A stretch of DNA of 64,000 nucleotides from positions 1-64,000 of the forward strand of contig JAATGP010000008.1 of NCBI GenBank assembly GCA_015654635.1, in the 5' to 3' direction. Position 1 is the stretch's first letter; each line of letters opens with the position of its first letter. Below, one piece after another: positions 11,040 through 20,424 of this stretch. The stretch comes from Alphaproteobacteria bacterium. GTDB taxonomy: Bacteria > Pseudomonadota > Alphaproteobacteria > Micropepsales > Micropepsaceae. The notes under the pieces were generated by a model. That model saw nothing but the letters and a program-made list of their open reading frames with translations. It searched no databases and was not told the DNA's origin. Both the position numbers and the translations under genes were made by a program.

Positions 11040-12721
11040 ATGACCCTTCTGCTTCTGTCCTATCTGGGCGGCGTGCTGACGATCTTAAGTCCCTGCATCC
11101 TGCCGGTACTGCCCTTTGTCTTTGCCCGCGCCGACAAGCCCTTCGTTAAAAGCGGCTTGCCGCTGCTGGCCGGAATGGCCTTGACCTTTGCTGCCGTCGC
11201 CACGCTGGCGGCGGTCGGCGGCGGCTGGGCCGTCCACGCCAATCACTATGGGCGTATCGCCGCGCTGATCGTTCTGCTGTTGTTCGGTGCCATGCTGCTT
11301 TTGCCGTCGCTGGCGGACCGGCTGACACAGCCGCTGGTGGCTTTGGGTGATCGGCTGGGCCGCAACGCAGGCAATGGCATCGGAGCCTCGTTGCTGCTGG
11401 GTGTCGCGACGGGGCTGTTATGGGCCTCGTGCTCACAGGCGCCGCGATCCAGGGCGCCAGTGTGAGCACGACCTTCCTGTTGCTCGCTTACGCGGCGGGG
11501 GCGGCGACCTCGCTGGCGGCGGCTTTGCTGATCGGCGGACGCGCCTTTGCGGCGATGAAGAAATCGCTCGGTGCCGGCGAATGGATCCGGCGCGTCTTGG
11601 GCGCCTTGGTGCTGGCCGGTGTGGTGGCCATCGCCTTCGGATTGGACACGGCCCTGCTCACGCGGCTTTCGGTGGCCAACACCGCGAAGATCGAACAATC
11701 GCTGCTCGACAGGGTGCGGCCCGCGAGCGGCGGAACGCTCCAGCGCGTGGCGGGAAGCAGCCTGCCCGTGGAAGGCACCTTACCGCCTCTCACCGGGGCG
11801 ACGGGCTGGCTCAATACGGCGCCGCTTTCGCCCGCGTCACTCAAGGGCAAAGTCATCGTGGTCGATTTCTGGACCTATTCCTGCATCAACTGCCTGCGGT
11901 CGCTGCCCTACATTAAAGCCTGGGCCGCGAAGTACAAAGACCACGGCCTCGTCGTGATCGGGGTGCATGCGCCGGAATTCGCCTTTGAACGCGATCCTGA
12001 GAATGTGCGCAAAGCGGTGCACGATCTGGGCGTTACCTATCCTGTTGCGCTCGACAGCAATCTGGCGATCTGGCAAGCGTTTCATAACGAATATTGGCCC
12101 GCGCATTATTTCATCGACGCCCAGGGGCGCATCCGCGCGCATCATTTCGGGGAGGGCGATTACGGGGCCTCGGAGCGCGTCATCCAGCAGCTTTTGCGCG
12201 AGGCCGGAAATTCTGATGTCCCAGGCGGTATTGTCGATCCGAACGCATCCGGCGCGCTCACCGCTGCGGATGCCAGCGACATGCTCTCGCCTGAGACCTA
12301 TATCGGCTATGACCGCAGCGAACATTTTGCGTCGGGCCCGTTCACGCCGGATGTCGCGTCAGACTACAGAACGACCGCCGCTTTGACGCTGAACCAATGG
12401 GGACTGGGCGGACATTGGACTATCGGCGCGCAGAGGGCGGTCCTGGGGCGGGCGCCCGGCAAGATCGTCTTCCGCTTTCATGCTCGCGATCTGCATCTGG
12501 TGCTCGGCCCGGGCACAACGCCAGTGCACTTTCGTGTGACGCTGGATGGCAAACCGCCGGGGAACGCGCATGGCGTGGATAGTGACGCGGCGGGTAACGG
12601 CACGGTGACCGGCGAGCGGCTCTATCAACTCATTCGCCAACGGGGGGCTATCGCCGATCATACCTTCGCCATCGAATTTTTCGATCCGGGCGTCAAAGCC
12701 TATTCCTTTACCTTCGGCTGA
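11040..12721 (+). pseudogene. dipZ: dipZ-type cytochrome c biogenesis/thioredoxin fusion, broken by deletion
   Basis: Two frames together encode a DipZ protein. The first (11040 to about 11430) is the CcdA/DsbD-like membrane part with the first redox cysteine in TILSPCILPVLP. The second (from about 11420) continues with GLVLTGAAIQGAS, a TlpA-like thioredoxin domain with WTYSCINCLRSLPY, and the DipZ C-terminal domain to 12721. At the junction the usual WAPCAGPxLG segment with the second membrane cysteine is missing. TGGGC occurs once where two copies would flank the lost 25 bases, and 25 bases exactly explains the frame change. The normal function is to carry reducing power across the membrane for extracytoplasmic thiol reduction. 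A re-initiated second half (ATG 11420) would lack the first cysteine. Confidence 0.85.
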
Positions 12722-12803
12722 GACCGGCTGGCTTCTTCGCTCTCTGTCCGGCACGATCTCAACCGGAATCCCAGAAATCCTGCGAGATTTCGCCAGAAGG
12801 CCG

Positions 12804-12849
12804 CTGCCGTGGTTCACCGCGTAGAGCTTACGCAGGCAACCCACGGCAG
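12804..12849. terminator. Stacked hairpin between convergent genes
   Basis: CTGCCGTGG (12804-12812) pairs with CCACGGCAG (12841-12849). Inside, GCGTA pairs with TACGC around a 5-base loop. It lies between the convergent dipZ remnant and the CE15 gene and could stop transcription from both sides, though it lacks a U tract. Confidence 0.45.
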
Positions 12850-12868
12850 TCCCATTTGTGTGCGCCGC

Positions 12869-14353
12869 TTAGCGCTTTTCCACCTTGAAATACTTCTGGG
12901 CGAATTTCAGGAAGGTTTCCCAGTTGGGGCCTTGGGCTGCGCCGTGGCCGTAATCATGCTGGCGATAGCCAATGTCCCCACCCAATAGAGGTGTGCCAAG
13001 GGCGGGGAAGCTATCGCTTTCCAGGGGCTTTTTGCCCAGGAGCTGATAGACCGGACCGGCGGCGACCGCGGCCATGAAGGTGCCGGGGGCATCGACCCAG
13101 GCATCGCCCGCTTCAGGATTGCCGACGCTGATAAAAACCGGGCGCGGAGCGCACAACGCGATCATGGCGTCGCCATCCACCGGAAGATCGTTGGCATTCA
13201 GCGGATCAGCGGCATATTTCAGGAAGTTTCCCGCCATCCAATGAAACTCCTCCGGCGAGGTAAGGCTTTCCAGCGTCTCGCCGTAATAGTGGCGAAGCAG
13301 CTTGGCGCCGCCGCCGCCCGACGAACTGATGAAGCCGATGGCAAAGCGCGGGTCGAAGGCCATGGCGACGATCGCGGCTTTGCCCGCGCGGGAATGGCCG
13401 GTGATGCCGATTTCGTCGGCTGCGACTTTGGGATCGCTCTGCAGATAGTCGAGGGCACGGCTGGCACCCCAACCCCAAGCGCGCAACACGCCCCAATCGT
13501 CCAGCTTGCGTGGCTGGCCTTTGTTGACCAAGCCGATAATGCCCGCGGTCAGGCCGGCAGCATTGTCGGCTTGCACAGTGTTGGCGTCGACGGTGGCAAA
13601 ACCCCAGCCAAGCTTGAGCAATTGTGTGCGTCCGTCGGGACCGGTATAGGGCCCTGGCGTCTTGTAATTGGGCAACAACTCGCTGGGGCGATTGGCTTGG
13701 GGGAGGCGGTTGCCGCCGCCATACTGCAGAATGACGGGAACGCGGCCTTTGGCATTCGCTGGCAGCGTCTCGGTCATGGCGATTTCGACGGAGAGTGCCG
13801 GGTAAGCGGAATTGTCGACGTGACCGGTCAGTTCCTTGACGACGGCTTTTACGCCGCCGACGGTCTCCGTCTTTGTACTGACGACTTTCCAAGTGACACC
13901 TGGAACGTTGTCCGGCATGCGGCCATAGATTTCACGCTCGAAAGCCGCCACGATTTCGGGCCGCCGCTCGGCCCACCACAAGGAAGCTGTTGTGGTTTCG
14001 GCGCCGCCTTCCATCCTGAGCACGTCGGAGGGGCGCGGATAAGGGTTGGCCAGTGCGGGATCGTAGTTTGCGGCATTGGGCGCGTCGGGGTTGCGCCCGT
14101 CGGTGCCGTCACGCAGGCCGGCAAGGTGTAGCGCCTCGATTTCGCGCTGGCGCTCGCTGCGATTGTCCTGCAGGAGCTTTTGGTGTTCCGGCGTCTCGGG
14201 CGCTGTGCGTTCCGGCAAACGCGGCACGTTGGAATTCTTGAAATAGGCTGATTGGGCCGCGCTGGGCACCGCCAGCAACACAGCCAGCAGCGAGGCCGCG
14301 ATCACGGGCCTTGTCTTCCATGGATGTGCGGGAATGTACTGCGAAAACGCCAT
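12869..14353 (-). CDS. CE15 glucuronoyl esterase 1 (secreted)
   Basis: 494 residues. CE15 esterases cut the ester between 4-O-methyl-glucuronic acid of xylan and lignin alcohols. A signal peptide is clear (about 1-36, hydrophobic core VIAASLLAVLLAVPSA). The alpha/beta-hydrolase core has the serine elbow GITGHSRAGK (S321), followed by ISSSGGGGAKLLRHYYGE, and a His in GYRQHDYGHG (H466). ATG 14353 has a strong AGGAGG 5-6 bases upstream. The long in-frame extension to 14644 lacks a signal peptide at its start and is rejected. It is 411 bases from CE15 gene 2 and more diverged from the other two copies. Confidence 0.88.
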   Translation of the reverse strand: MAFSQYIPAHPWKTRPVIAASLLAVLLAVPSAAQSAYFKNSNVPRLPERTAPETPEHQKLLQDNRSERQREIEALHLAGLRDGTDGRNPDAPNAANYDPALANPYPRPSDVLRMEGGAETTTASLWWAERRPEIVAAFEREIYGRMPDNVPGVTWKVVSTKTETVGGVKAVVKELTGHVDNSAYPALSVEIAMTETLPANAKGRVPVILQYGGGNRLPQANRPSELLPNYKTPGPYTGPDGRTQLLKLGWGFATVDANTVQADNAAGLTAGIIGLVNKGQPRKLDDWGVLRAWGWGASRALDYLQSDPKVAADEIGITGHSRAGKAAIVAMAFDPRFAIGFISSSGGGGAKLLRHYYGETLESLTSPEEFHWMAGNFLKYAADPLNANDLPVDGDAMIALCAPRPVFISVGNPEAGDAWVDAPGTFMAAVAAGPVYQLLGKKPLESDSFPALGTPLLGGDIGYRQHDYGHGAAQGPNWETFLKFAQKYFKVEKR

Positions 14354-14764
14354 TATTTCCTCCTGTGATGTGAAACGGCATGACGGCGCAATGAAGCAAG
14401 ACAATTGACGGCAGCCATCGGCCGCTTGGCTCAGCGTGCGAAACGCGCCTTGGCGAAACGAAATACGTTGGCTCGAGCGGTGACCCAATAACCCGTGATT
14501 GCCCCCTTTGCCCCGCGTCTCGAAGTTGCGCCGTGGGAAACCGTCGCCACGTTTTGTGAAGCGGCCGGTCCTTTCCGTTTTTGCTGTGACGAGTGCCTGG
14601 CGGCAAATCCTCCAAAATTTTTCGTGTGAGGATCGGCTTGGCAAGCGGGATTGGACGCCTGCCCGCGCCGGAATCGCGTCGCGCGTTCTGCAGCGAGAAA
14701 GCGCCTTTTGCCCACGGCAACGCCCTGTGCCATCTGCGGCAGAGGGCGTTTTTCTTGTCTTGGC
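14354..14764. other. Intergenic region between CE15 genes 1 and 2
   Basis: 411 bases with no convincing gene. It holds one clear hairpin (14719-14756, listed separately). The small frames here have no ribosome sites or recognisable domains. Confidence 0.5.
14719..14756. terminator. Hairpin 3' of CE15 gene 2
   Basis: AACGCCCT (14719-14726) pairs with AGGGCGTT (14743-14750), with extra pairing inside (TGCC/GGCA). A T run (TTTTTC) follows on the plus strand only. For the minus-strand CE15 gene ending at 14765 it would be a hairpin without a U tract. Confidence 0.4.
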
Positions 14765-16234
14765 TCAGGGCGTTTCGGATTTCAGGTATTTCTCGGCGAA
14801 GGCCAGGAAGGTTGGCCAATTCGGCGTCATGGTGTGGCCATACTGATGCTGACGAAAGCCGATATCGCCCTCCAGCAGCGCGGTTCCCATGGGGGGGAAG
14901 GTGGTGGTTCCCATGTCCTTGCGGCCGAGGAGGCGATACACGGGCCCAGCTCCGGCTGCGCCTATGAACATGCCCTTGGCATCGACCCAGGCGTCACCGG
15001 CTGCGGCTGCACCGCCGCTGATAAAGATCGGGCGTGGCGCGCACAACGCGATCAAGGCGTCGCCATCGACCGGCAGATCGTTGGCAGTCAGGGAATCGGC
15101 GGCATATTTGAGATAATTGCCGGCCACCCAATGGAATTGCTCGTCGCTGGCGACGTTTTCGACGGTTTCGCCGTAATAGCGCCGCATCAGCTTGGCGCCC
15201 GCGCCGCCCGATGAACTGATATAGCCAATGGCGAAGCGCTGGTCGAAGGCTAGGGTGACGATAGCGGCTTTGCCGGTGCGCGAATGTCCCGCGATGCCCA
15301 CTTGATCGGCCGCAACATGCGGATTGGTTGCGATGGCATCGAGGGCGCGGCCCGCGCCCCAAGCCCAGGCGCGCAACGCGCCCCAATCATCCATCTTGCG
15401 GGGCTTACCCTTGTTGACGAGGCCGATGATGCCTTTGTTGAGGCCAGCGCCGTTGTCGGCCTGGATGCTGTTTTGATCGACCACCGCATAACCCCAACCG
15501 AGGGCGAGGATCTGCGAACGCCAATCGGCGCCCGGAGGAGCGGCGACGCTTGGCACATTGGCAAACCGCGAGGGCTTCGGTTCGACGGCGCCGAACACCA
15601 TGATGACCGGAACGCGGCCCTTCACGTTCGCCGGCAGCGTCAGCGCCATGTCGATGGTAACCTTGATCGCGCGGTCGCGGGAATTGTCGACTTCGCCTGC
15701 CATCCGCTGGGTGACCGCTTCATAGCCACCGACGGTTTCGCTCTTGGTGTTCACCACCGTCCAGTTTACCGGCGGAATCACTTTGGGCAAGCGGCCATAG
15801 ATGTCGCGTTCGAAGGCGGCCAGAATCTCCGGCCGGCGTATCTTCCACCATGCATCGGCGGTTGCGGTTTCCTCGCCATTGTTCATGCGAAGAACGTCAG
15901 AAGCACGTGGGTAGGGGCTGGCGAGGGCCTCGTCGTAGTTGACGGCATTGGGCGCATCCGGATCGATGCCGTTGCGCGGCTCGCGCAGCTTGGTCAGGTG
16001 CATCGCCTTAATTTCGCGCTGGTATTCTACCTCTGTTGCGGTCTTGGTTTGAACCTCCTCCGGCGTCGGGGTGCGGTTCGCAAATCCCGGCAGATGGATC
16101 GCGATAGCGTCGGAATTCTTGAAATGGTCGGCGCCGCCGAAGCTCGGTGCGGTCAACAATGCCAATCCTATGACAGATGCCACCATGCCTTGGTGCATAC
16201 GCCTGGGGCGTTGCCACATCTTTCTGTGGTGCAT
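14765..16234 (-). CDS. CE15 glucuronoyl esterase 2 (secreted)
   Basis: 489 residues with an N-terminal signal sequence (hydrophobic core VASVIGLALLTAPSFG). The catalytic serine elbow is GIAGHSRTGK, followed by ISSSGGAGAKLMRRYYGE, and the C-terminal His is in GFRQHQYGHT. The second ATG of an ATG-AAT-ATG start (16234) is chosen because GAGGAGG lies 6 bases before it and touches the first ATG. It follows TBDT 1 by 108 bases on the same strand, so the receptor and esterase are probably co-transcribed. It resembles CE15 gene 3 more than gene 1. Confidence 0.88.
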   Translation of the reverse strand: MHHRKMWQRPRRMHQGMVASVIGLALLTAPSFGGADHFKNSDAIAIHLPGFANRTPTPEEVQTKTATEVEYQREIKAMHLTKLREPRNGIDPDAPNAVNYDEALASPYPRASDVLRMNNGEETATADAWWKIRRPEILAAFERDIYGRLPKVIPPVNWTVVNTKSETVGGYEAVTQRMAGEVDNSRDRAIKVTIDMALTLPANVKGRVPVIMVFGAVEPKPSRFANVPSVAAPPGADWRSQILALGWGYAVVDQNSIQADNGAGLNKGIIGLVNKGKPRKMDDWGALRAWAWGAGRALDAIATNPHVAADQVGIAGHSRTGKAAIVTLAFDQRFAIGYISSSGGAGAKLMRRYYGETVENVASDEQFHWVAGNYLKYAADSLTANDLPVDGDALIALCAPRPIFISGGAAAAGDAWVDAKGMFIGAAGAGPVYRLLGRKDMGTTTFPPMGTALLEGDIGFRQHQYGHTMTPNWPTFLAFAEKYLKSETP

Positions 16235-16342
16235 ATTCATCCTCCTCGAAAAAGCAGATCAGATCCTCGCCTGCTAAGAGGATAAGGTCGTTTGAGGACC
16301 CAGCATTCCGCCAAAAATATCACAACCCGGTGCCGCATCGCT

Positions 16343-19300
16343 TTAAAGTGATAGGCGCAGCCCCGCTGTAAAGGTGCGTCCGATCACGTCCTCGTCACTC
16401 GGAGCCGGATAGGCATAGCCTTGTGCGGCGCTATTGTTCGTCGAGACCCAGAGATGCGGCTCCTGGTCGAACAAGTTTTCTACCGTCAGGAACAATTCGG
16501 CACTTTCGTCGCGGTCCCAAGGCCGGAATCGATAGGCAATACTGATGTCGGTATAGGCGATCGAGGGAACGTTCGGTGTCGCGAAGACCAGGGTCGGGTT
16601 GGAATTCTGCCGCTCCGCGCTGTGCCAGCGTTCCGTCAGGTTCACGCTGATGGGATCGAAGCTGTAATTCCCAAGAAGAGTAACGCGCTTGGCCGCACCG
16701 CCATTGCCCAGTGTGCCCGCGGCGCCCGCAGCGTTGGTGATGACGGCACCGGGGATCGACTGTGACAGGATGGCGGGCTGATAGGATGCCAACAAACGTA
16801 GCGCCAGTGAGCCGTCCAGATGGTTGCTGAACCGGTGTAGATCGGTGGTGTAATTGATCTCGAAATCGATGCCGTGGGTGGAGGTTTTCGAGATGTTCAG
16901 CGCCTCCGAAATAACGAGCGAGGGGAAATTATCGGGGCTGCTATCGGTGATGGGGTGGGGGCGGATCACCAAATTGCAGAATGGCGAGGCCCCTCCGGAA
17001 TCGATGCATAGCTGAACGGCGGATGCCGTCCCGCCATTGACCGGTGAGATCGCGTTGCGGATGACAATCGAATACCAATCGGCCGAAATGCTGAAGCCGC
17101 TAAGCCAATTCGGGCGATAAACAGCACCCGCCGTTACCGTCTCGGCCACTTCCGGCTTGAGGTCCGGATTGCCCATACTCTCCAGCATCAGGTTTCCATT
17201 CACGCCCGTTAGATAATCGCTGAATGCCGTGATGTTGCCGGAAATAGGGGCGAACATATTGTTGAGCGTGGGCGCGCGGATATCGCGGGATTGCACGCTG
17301 CGGAAGGTTAGATCGTCGGCGACCTTCCACAGCAAGCCGAGTTTCCAAGTGATGGCCTGTCCGGAAACGCTGTAGCGCGCATAACGCAGGGCGCCGTTAA
17401 AATCCACCTCGCGTGCGAGTGGCAGGTCCTTAAGAAGCGGGGCATCGATTTCAACAGCGGCTTCGGAGATATCTTCTGACACCTCGTTCAGCTGGGCGAC
17501 GACATTGTTGAACACCGCTTTGCTCGGATCGCAGAGCAAGGCGTTCAGGGTCGAGCAATCGACCTTGCGCACGGGGTCGTAGTTGCTGACATCCTCGAGC
17601 GAAACGCGGTGCCATTCCGCGCTCAGTGCCGCATTCAAGGGGCCCGCCCAGAGTTCCATCGCCGTCCCGCTGAGATTGACACCGGCATCATCCATTTTGT
17701 TTTTCGCCTTCCAAACGGTGTCTTCCGTCACATAGCGGAAGGCTTTGCTGGAGGTTGCCGTGGGGCCAAAGGCGTCGAGCGGAACGCAGCCGGGATATAG
17801 CGCGGCGTAAGCCGTTAGCGAAACACGGCATACGGCATCGCCGGTGGCAGGGTTGATAACAGCGTCGCTGGCCGCAAAAAGCTTCTGCCAATTGAGGTTG
17901 TAAGGCGAGGATTCGTTGAGGATGTTCTTGGCGTGGGTGAAATGGATATCCCATTTGTAATCGTCGAACAGGGTGCCCTCGAGATTCCAAGTTGCAGTAA
18001 TGCCGCTGGTGTAGCCGCGCGACTGGCCGCCCACTTGATTTTGAATCGATCGGCCCATGGCAAACGTGGTCTGACCCACCGCTTGCATCTCATCTCGTGC
18101 CACCGCGGGCAGATAAGCGTTATCGGCGGCATAGTTCATGACGTAGTTGTTGGGGAATGAGATGTTGAAGTTCGCGGCCTGCGTCACGCTAAGTTGGACA
18201 TAGGCGTGAATACTGTCCGTTACATCATAGTCGAAGCGGCCAAAGATCTGGGTGCTCTTCAGGCTTGCGATCAGCCATGGATTGGCGTTGACGCCCGGCG
18301 CCGCTTCGCCGCCATAACCGCCGTCGCCGCCGATTTCGTCATTGGCGGTGCCGGAATTTCCGCCATGCGCAAAGGGACATAGAACGCCATTGGAACAGAA
18401 AAACTGATTGGCCAGCACGCCGTTGGAAATGAACCCGCCAGGGGTGTAGTTGGGCAGGCGGGAGTTGGCGACCAGTTGATATGGGTTTGCCGCCGTTCCA
18501 TTGCCCGGCTCGGTATACATCTTGGGACCGTTCGGGCGGGTCATCATGGTGGGGATGCCGTCTGAGTTATAATGGCTGAGGCTGAATTCAGCGTGGCCGC
18601 GGCCGCTGAAAAGATCGGTGCCCCCTACCAAACTCACTTTCCAGGAGGCGTTGTCCCCATACTGTGAGATACCGCTCTGGGCCGTGGCTTTCAGACCGTC
18701 GAACTTCGCATTGATCACGAAGTTGACAACACCGGTGACGGCATCGGTGCCATACACTGCGGAGGCGCCACCGGTTACCACGTCGACCCGCTCGATAAGG
18801 CCTTGCGGCAGCGTGTTGATATCGGTTTCGCCGGTGGCGTTGGTGGCAGCCACGCGATTGCCGTTGAACAGAATTAACGTGCGGGTGGTGCCGAAGTTGC
18901 GCAGATTGAGAACGTTACCGGCCCAGTTCTGGTTTGCTCCCCCCGTTGTCCGTTGGCTGCGCGAGCCCAGAAAGATGGGCAATTTGTTGAGAGCGTCAGA
19001 GATGTCCGACGGTGTGGTCGCCAGGAGCTGGTCGGCCGACACCACTGTCACCGGGGTCGGGGCATCGTTGCCGTCGGCGATGACGCGCGAACCCGTCACG
19101 GTGATCATCTCGAAGATGTTGTCGCCCGGGGCGGTGGATACGTCCGGGGCATGGTAGCGGGAAACAAAGATGGCGCCGGTAGCGTCCCGACTGGCATAGA
19201 CGCCACTGTCTTGAAGCAAGGCGTCAAGCGCTTGCGTGGGGGTGAATTCGCCTTTGATGGCGTGGCTGCTGCGGTCCTTCACGTCATCAATACTGTAGAC

Positions 19301-19450
19301 GAGTTGGACGCCGGTCTTGAGGATGAATGAATCCAGCGCAGTGCGCAGGTCTTCGGCCGGAAGTTCGATAACAACCGGTTGCGCAAACATCGTCCCCGCG
19401 AGCGCAGCAGCGCTTACGATTCCGAGCAGGATCGTTCCAAGGGCATGCAT
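16343..19450 (-). CDS. TonB-dependent receptor 1 with STN signalling domain
   Basis: 1,035 residues. After a signal peptide (about 1-24) comes a secretin/TonB short N-terminal (STN) domain (about 26-100: VIELPAEDLRTALDSF, VYSIDDVKD). A TonB-box-like ITVTGSRV, plug (LNLRNFGTTRTLILFNGNRV) and 22-strand barrel follow, with a typical C-terminal FTAGLRLSL. STN domains talk to FecR anti-sigma factors, so this receptor likely senses as well as imports. The FecR/sigma pair at 26818-28328 is the nearest partner. ATG 19450 is preferred over a GTG at 19492. The substrate is inferred to be a uronoxylan oligosaccharide from its CE15 neighbours. It is a close paralog of TBDT 2. Confidence 0.9.
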   Translation of the reverse strand: MHALGTILLGIVSAAALAGTMFAQPVVIELPAEDLRTALDSFILKTGVQLVYSIDDVKDRSSHAIKGEFTPTQALDALLQDSGVYASRDATGAIFVSRYHAPDVSTAPGDNIFEMITVTGSRVIADGNDAPTPVTVVSADQLLATTPSDISDALNKLPIFLGSRSQRTTGGANQNWAGNVLNLRNFGTTRTLILFNGNRVAATNATGETDINTLPQGLIERVDVVTGGASAVYGTDAVTGVVNFVINAKFDGLKATAQSGISQYGDNASWKVSLVGGTDLFSGRGHAEFSLSHYNSDGIPTMMTRPNGPKMYTEPGNGTAANPYQLVANSRLPNYTPGGFISNGVLANQFFCSNGVLCPFAHGGNSGTANDEIGGDGGYGGEAAPGVNANPWLIASLKSTQIFGRFDYDVTDSIHAYVQLSVTQAANFNISFPNNYVMNYAADNAYLPAVARDEMQAVGQTTFAMGRSIQNQVGGQSRGYTSGITATWNLEGTLFDDYKWDIHFTHAKNILNESSPYNLNWQKLFAASDAVINPATGDAVCRVSLTAYAALYPGCVPLDAFGPTATSSKAFRYVTEDTVWKAKNKMDDAGVNLSGTAMELWAGPLNAALSAEWHRVSLEDVSNYDPVRKVDCSTLNALLCDPSKAVFNNVVAQLNEVSEDISEAAVEIDAPLLKDLPLAREVDFNGALRYARYSVSGQAITWKLGLLWKVADDLTFRSVQSRDIRAPTLNNMFAPISGNITAFSDYLTGVNGNLMLESMGNPDLKPEVAETVTAGAVYRPNWLSGFSISADWYSIVIRNAISPVNGGTASAVQLCIDSGGASPFCNLVIRPHPITDSSPDNFPSLVISEALNISKTSTHGIDFEINYTTDLHRFSNHLDGSLALRLLASYQPAILSQSIPGAVITNAAGAAGTLGNGGAAKRVTLLGNYSFDPISVNLTERWHSAERQNSNPTLVFATPNVPSIAYTDISIAYRFRPWDRDESAELFLTVENLFDQEPHLWVSTNNSAAQGYAYPAPSDEDVIGRTFTAGLRLSL

Positions 19451-20424
19451 AGCAGTTTTCGTATCCTCCCCGCGTCCACCATTCTCTCCCACAAGGGGGT
19501 AGCCATGTTTCCGGCTTCGGTAGATCGGGCCACTAAGTCTGTCTAAAGCTAGGGTGGTGTACTTTTGTCCGCTTCTGTGGTTTTCGTGATTTCCGTGTCA
19601 ACCTTATCTCATCCGATTTGAAGAGATAGACACTTTAAGGTTGTTTCTCTCGTGGCAATTGGCACGTATGTCGTGTGCGGTCGCCGTAACGAGTTCGCCT
19701 CTGCGGCTGTCGGGCGGTTGAGAGACATACTCCGGCGATGCCGCGATAACATTGGGCGGCCGCCGGCTGGACCGCAATCCTGTCGGCAGCCGCGCAGCTA
19801 TAGGCACGAAACATACATTTGAATCGCTGGCTACAAGCGCCCCCTCGGCACGATTCCCCCAGAGCTGAGGGATGCCGGTACCCCCAACGCAGCGCCAATG
19901 GTCTCGGCGCATGTTCGGCGACGAGCTCCCATATCTGCCCAGCTTAAGACGAAGCGGCCCGTAACTTCCGCCAAAAATTATAAATACCTTAATTGCCCGA
20001 GACGAACGGCTTCGACATTACCCGGCGGAAAATACAACGGTAACCAAGCAATCCTCGCTTTGGTGTTCTGCCGTAACCCCGCCCTCATGCGTTGCCGGCG
20101 CGGAATATAGTGCAACGCATACGGTCTATTGGGTCCAAGCCGCCCACGCGGCGACGGAACGCGCTCCCCCTTTTTTATAACCGGCGATGTGGTTCAGAAA
20201 TTTTGCGGCAATTGCCCGCGTCAATCGTCCTCACGACCAACCAGCAAGGCTGGGTGAATGCCTGCGGAAAAGGGAGAGAGCGCACCGGCACGAAACCGGT
20301 AGGGGTTTCCGGCGTCCATCGGGATGGCGGAGGGATGACCACAACAAGCATTTGAACAGACCACGAAGCAAATCGCGTCCTTAACGGAAACGCGGACAAC
20401 AATAATGAAGGGGAGTAAACAAGC
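19451..20424. other. Divergent intergenic region between the two TBDTs
   Basis: 974 bases without a believable gene; small frames have no domain or ribosome site. It must hold the divergent promoters of TBDT 1 and TBDT 2. Seen within it are the inverted repeat at 20087-20120 and, near 20285-20315, overlapping short stems (ACCGG/CCGGT and GAAACC/GGTTTC) that could form alternative hairpins in the TBDT 2 leader. Confidence 0.5.
20087..20120. promoter_or_regulatory. Inverted repeat, candidate operator
   Basis: ATGCGTTGC (20087-20095) and GCAACGCAT (20112-20120) form a perfect 9-bp inverted repeat spaced by 16 bases. It lies about 305 bases before the TBDT 2 start. It could be a repressor site for the divergent TBDT-CE15 units or a hairpin; the binding protein is unknown. 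Confidence 0.4.

Noticed and set aside
11420..12721. Second half of dipZ as a complete independent gene
   Set aside because: It starts in the middle of the membrane domain and lacks the first redox cysteine; a broken fusion gene explains both halves better.
19604..19912. Small minus-strand frames upstream of TBDT 1
   Set aside because: Overlapping frames with no domain, no ribosome site and atypical composition; treated as non-coding.
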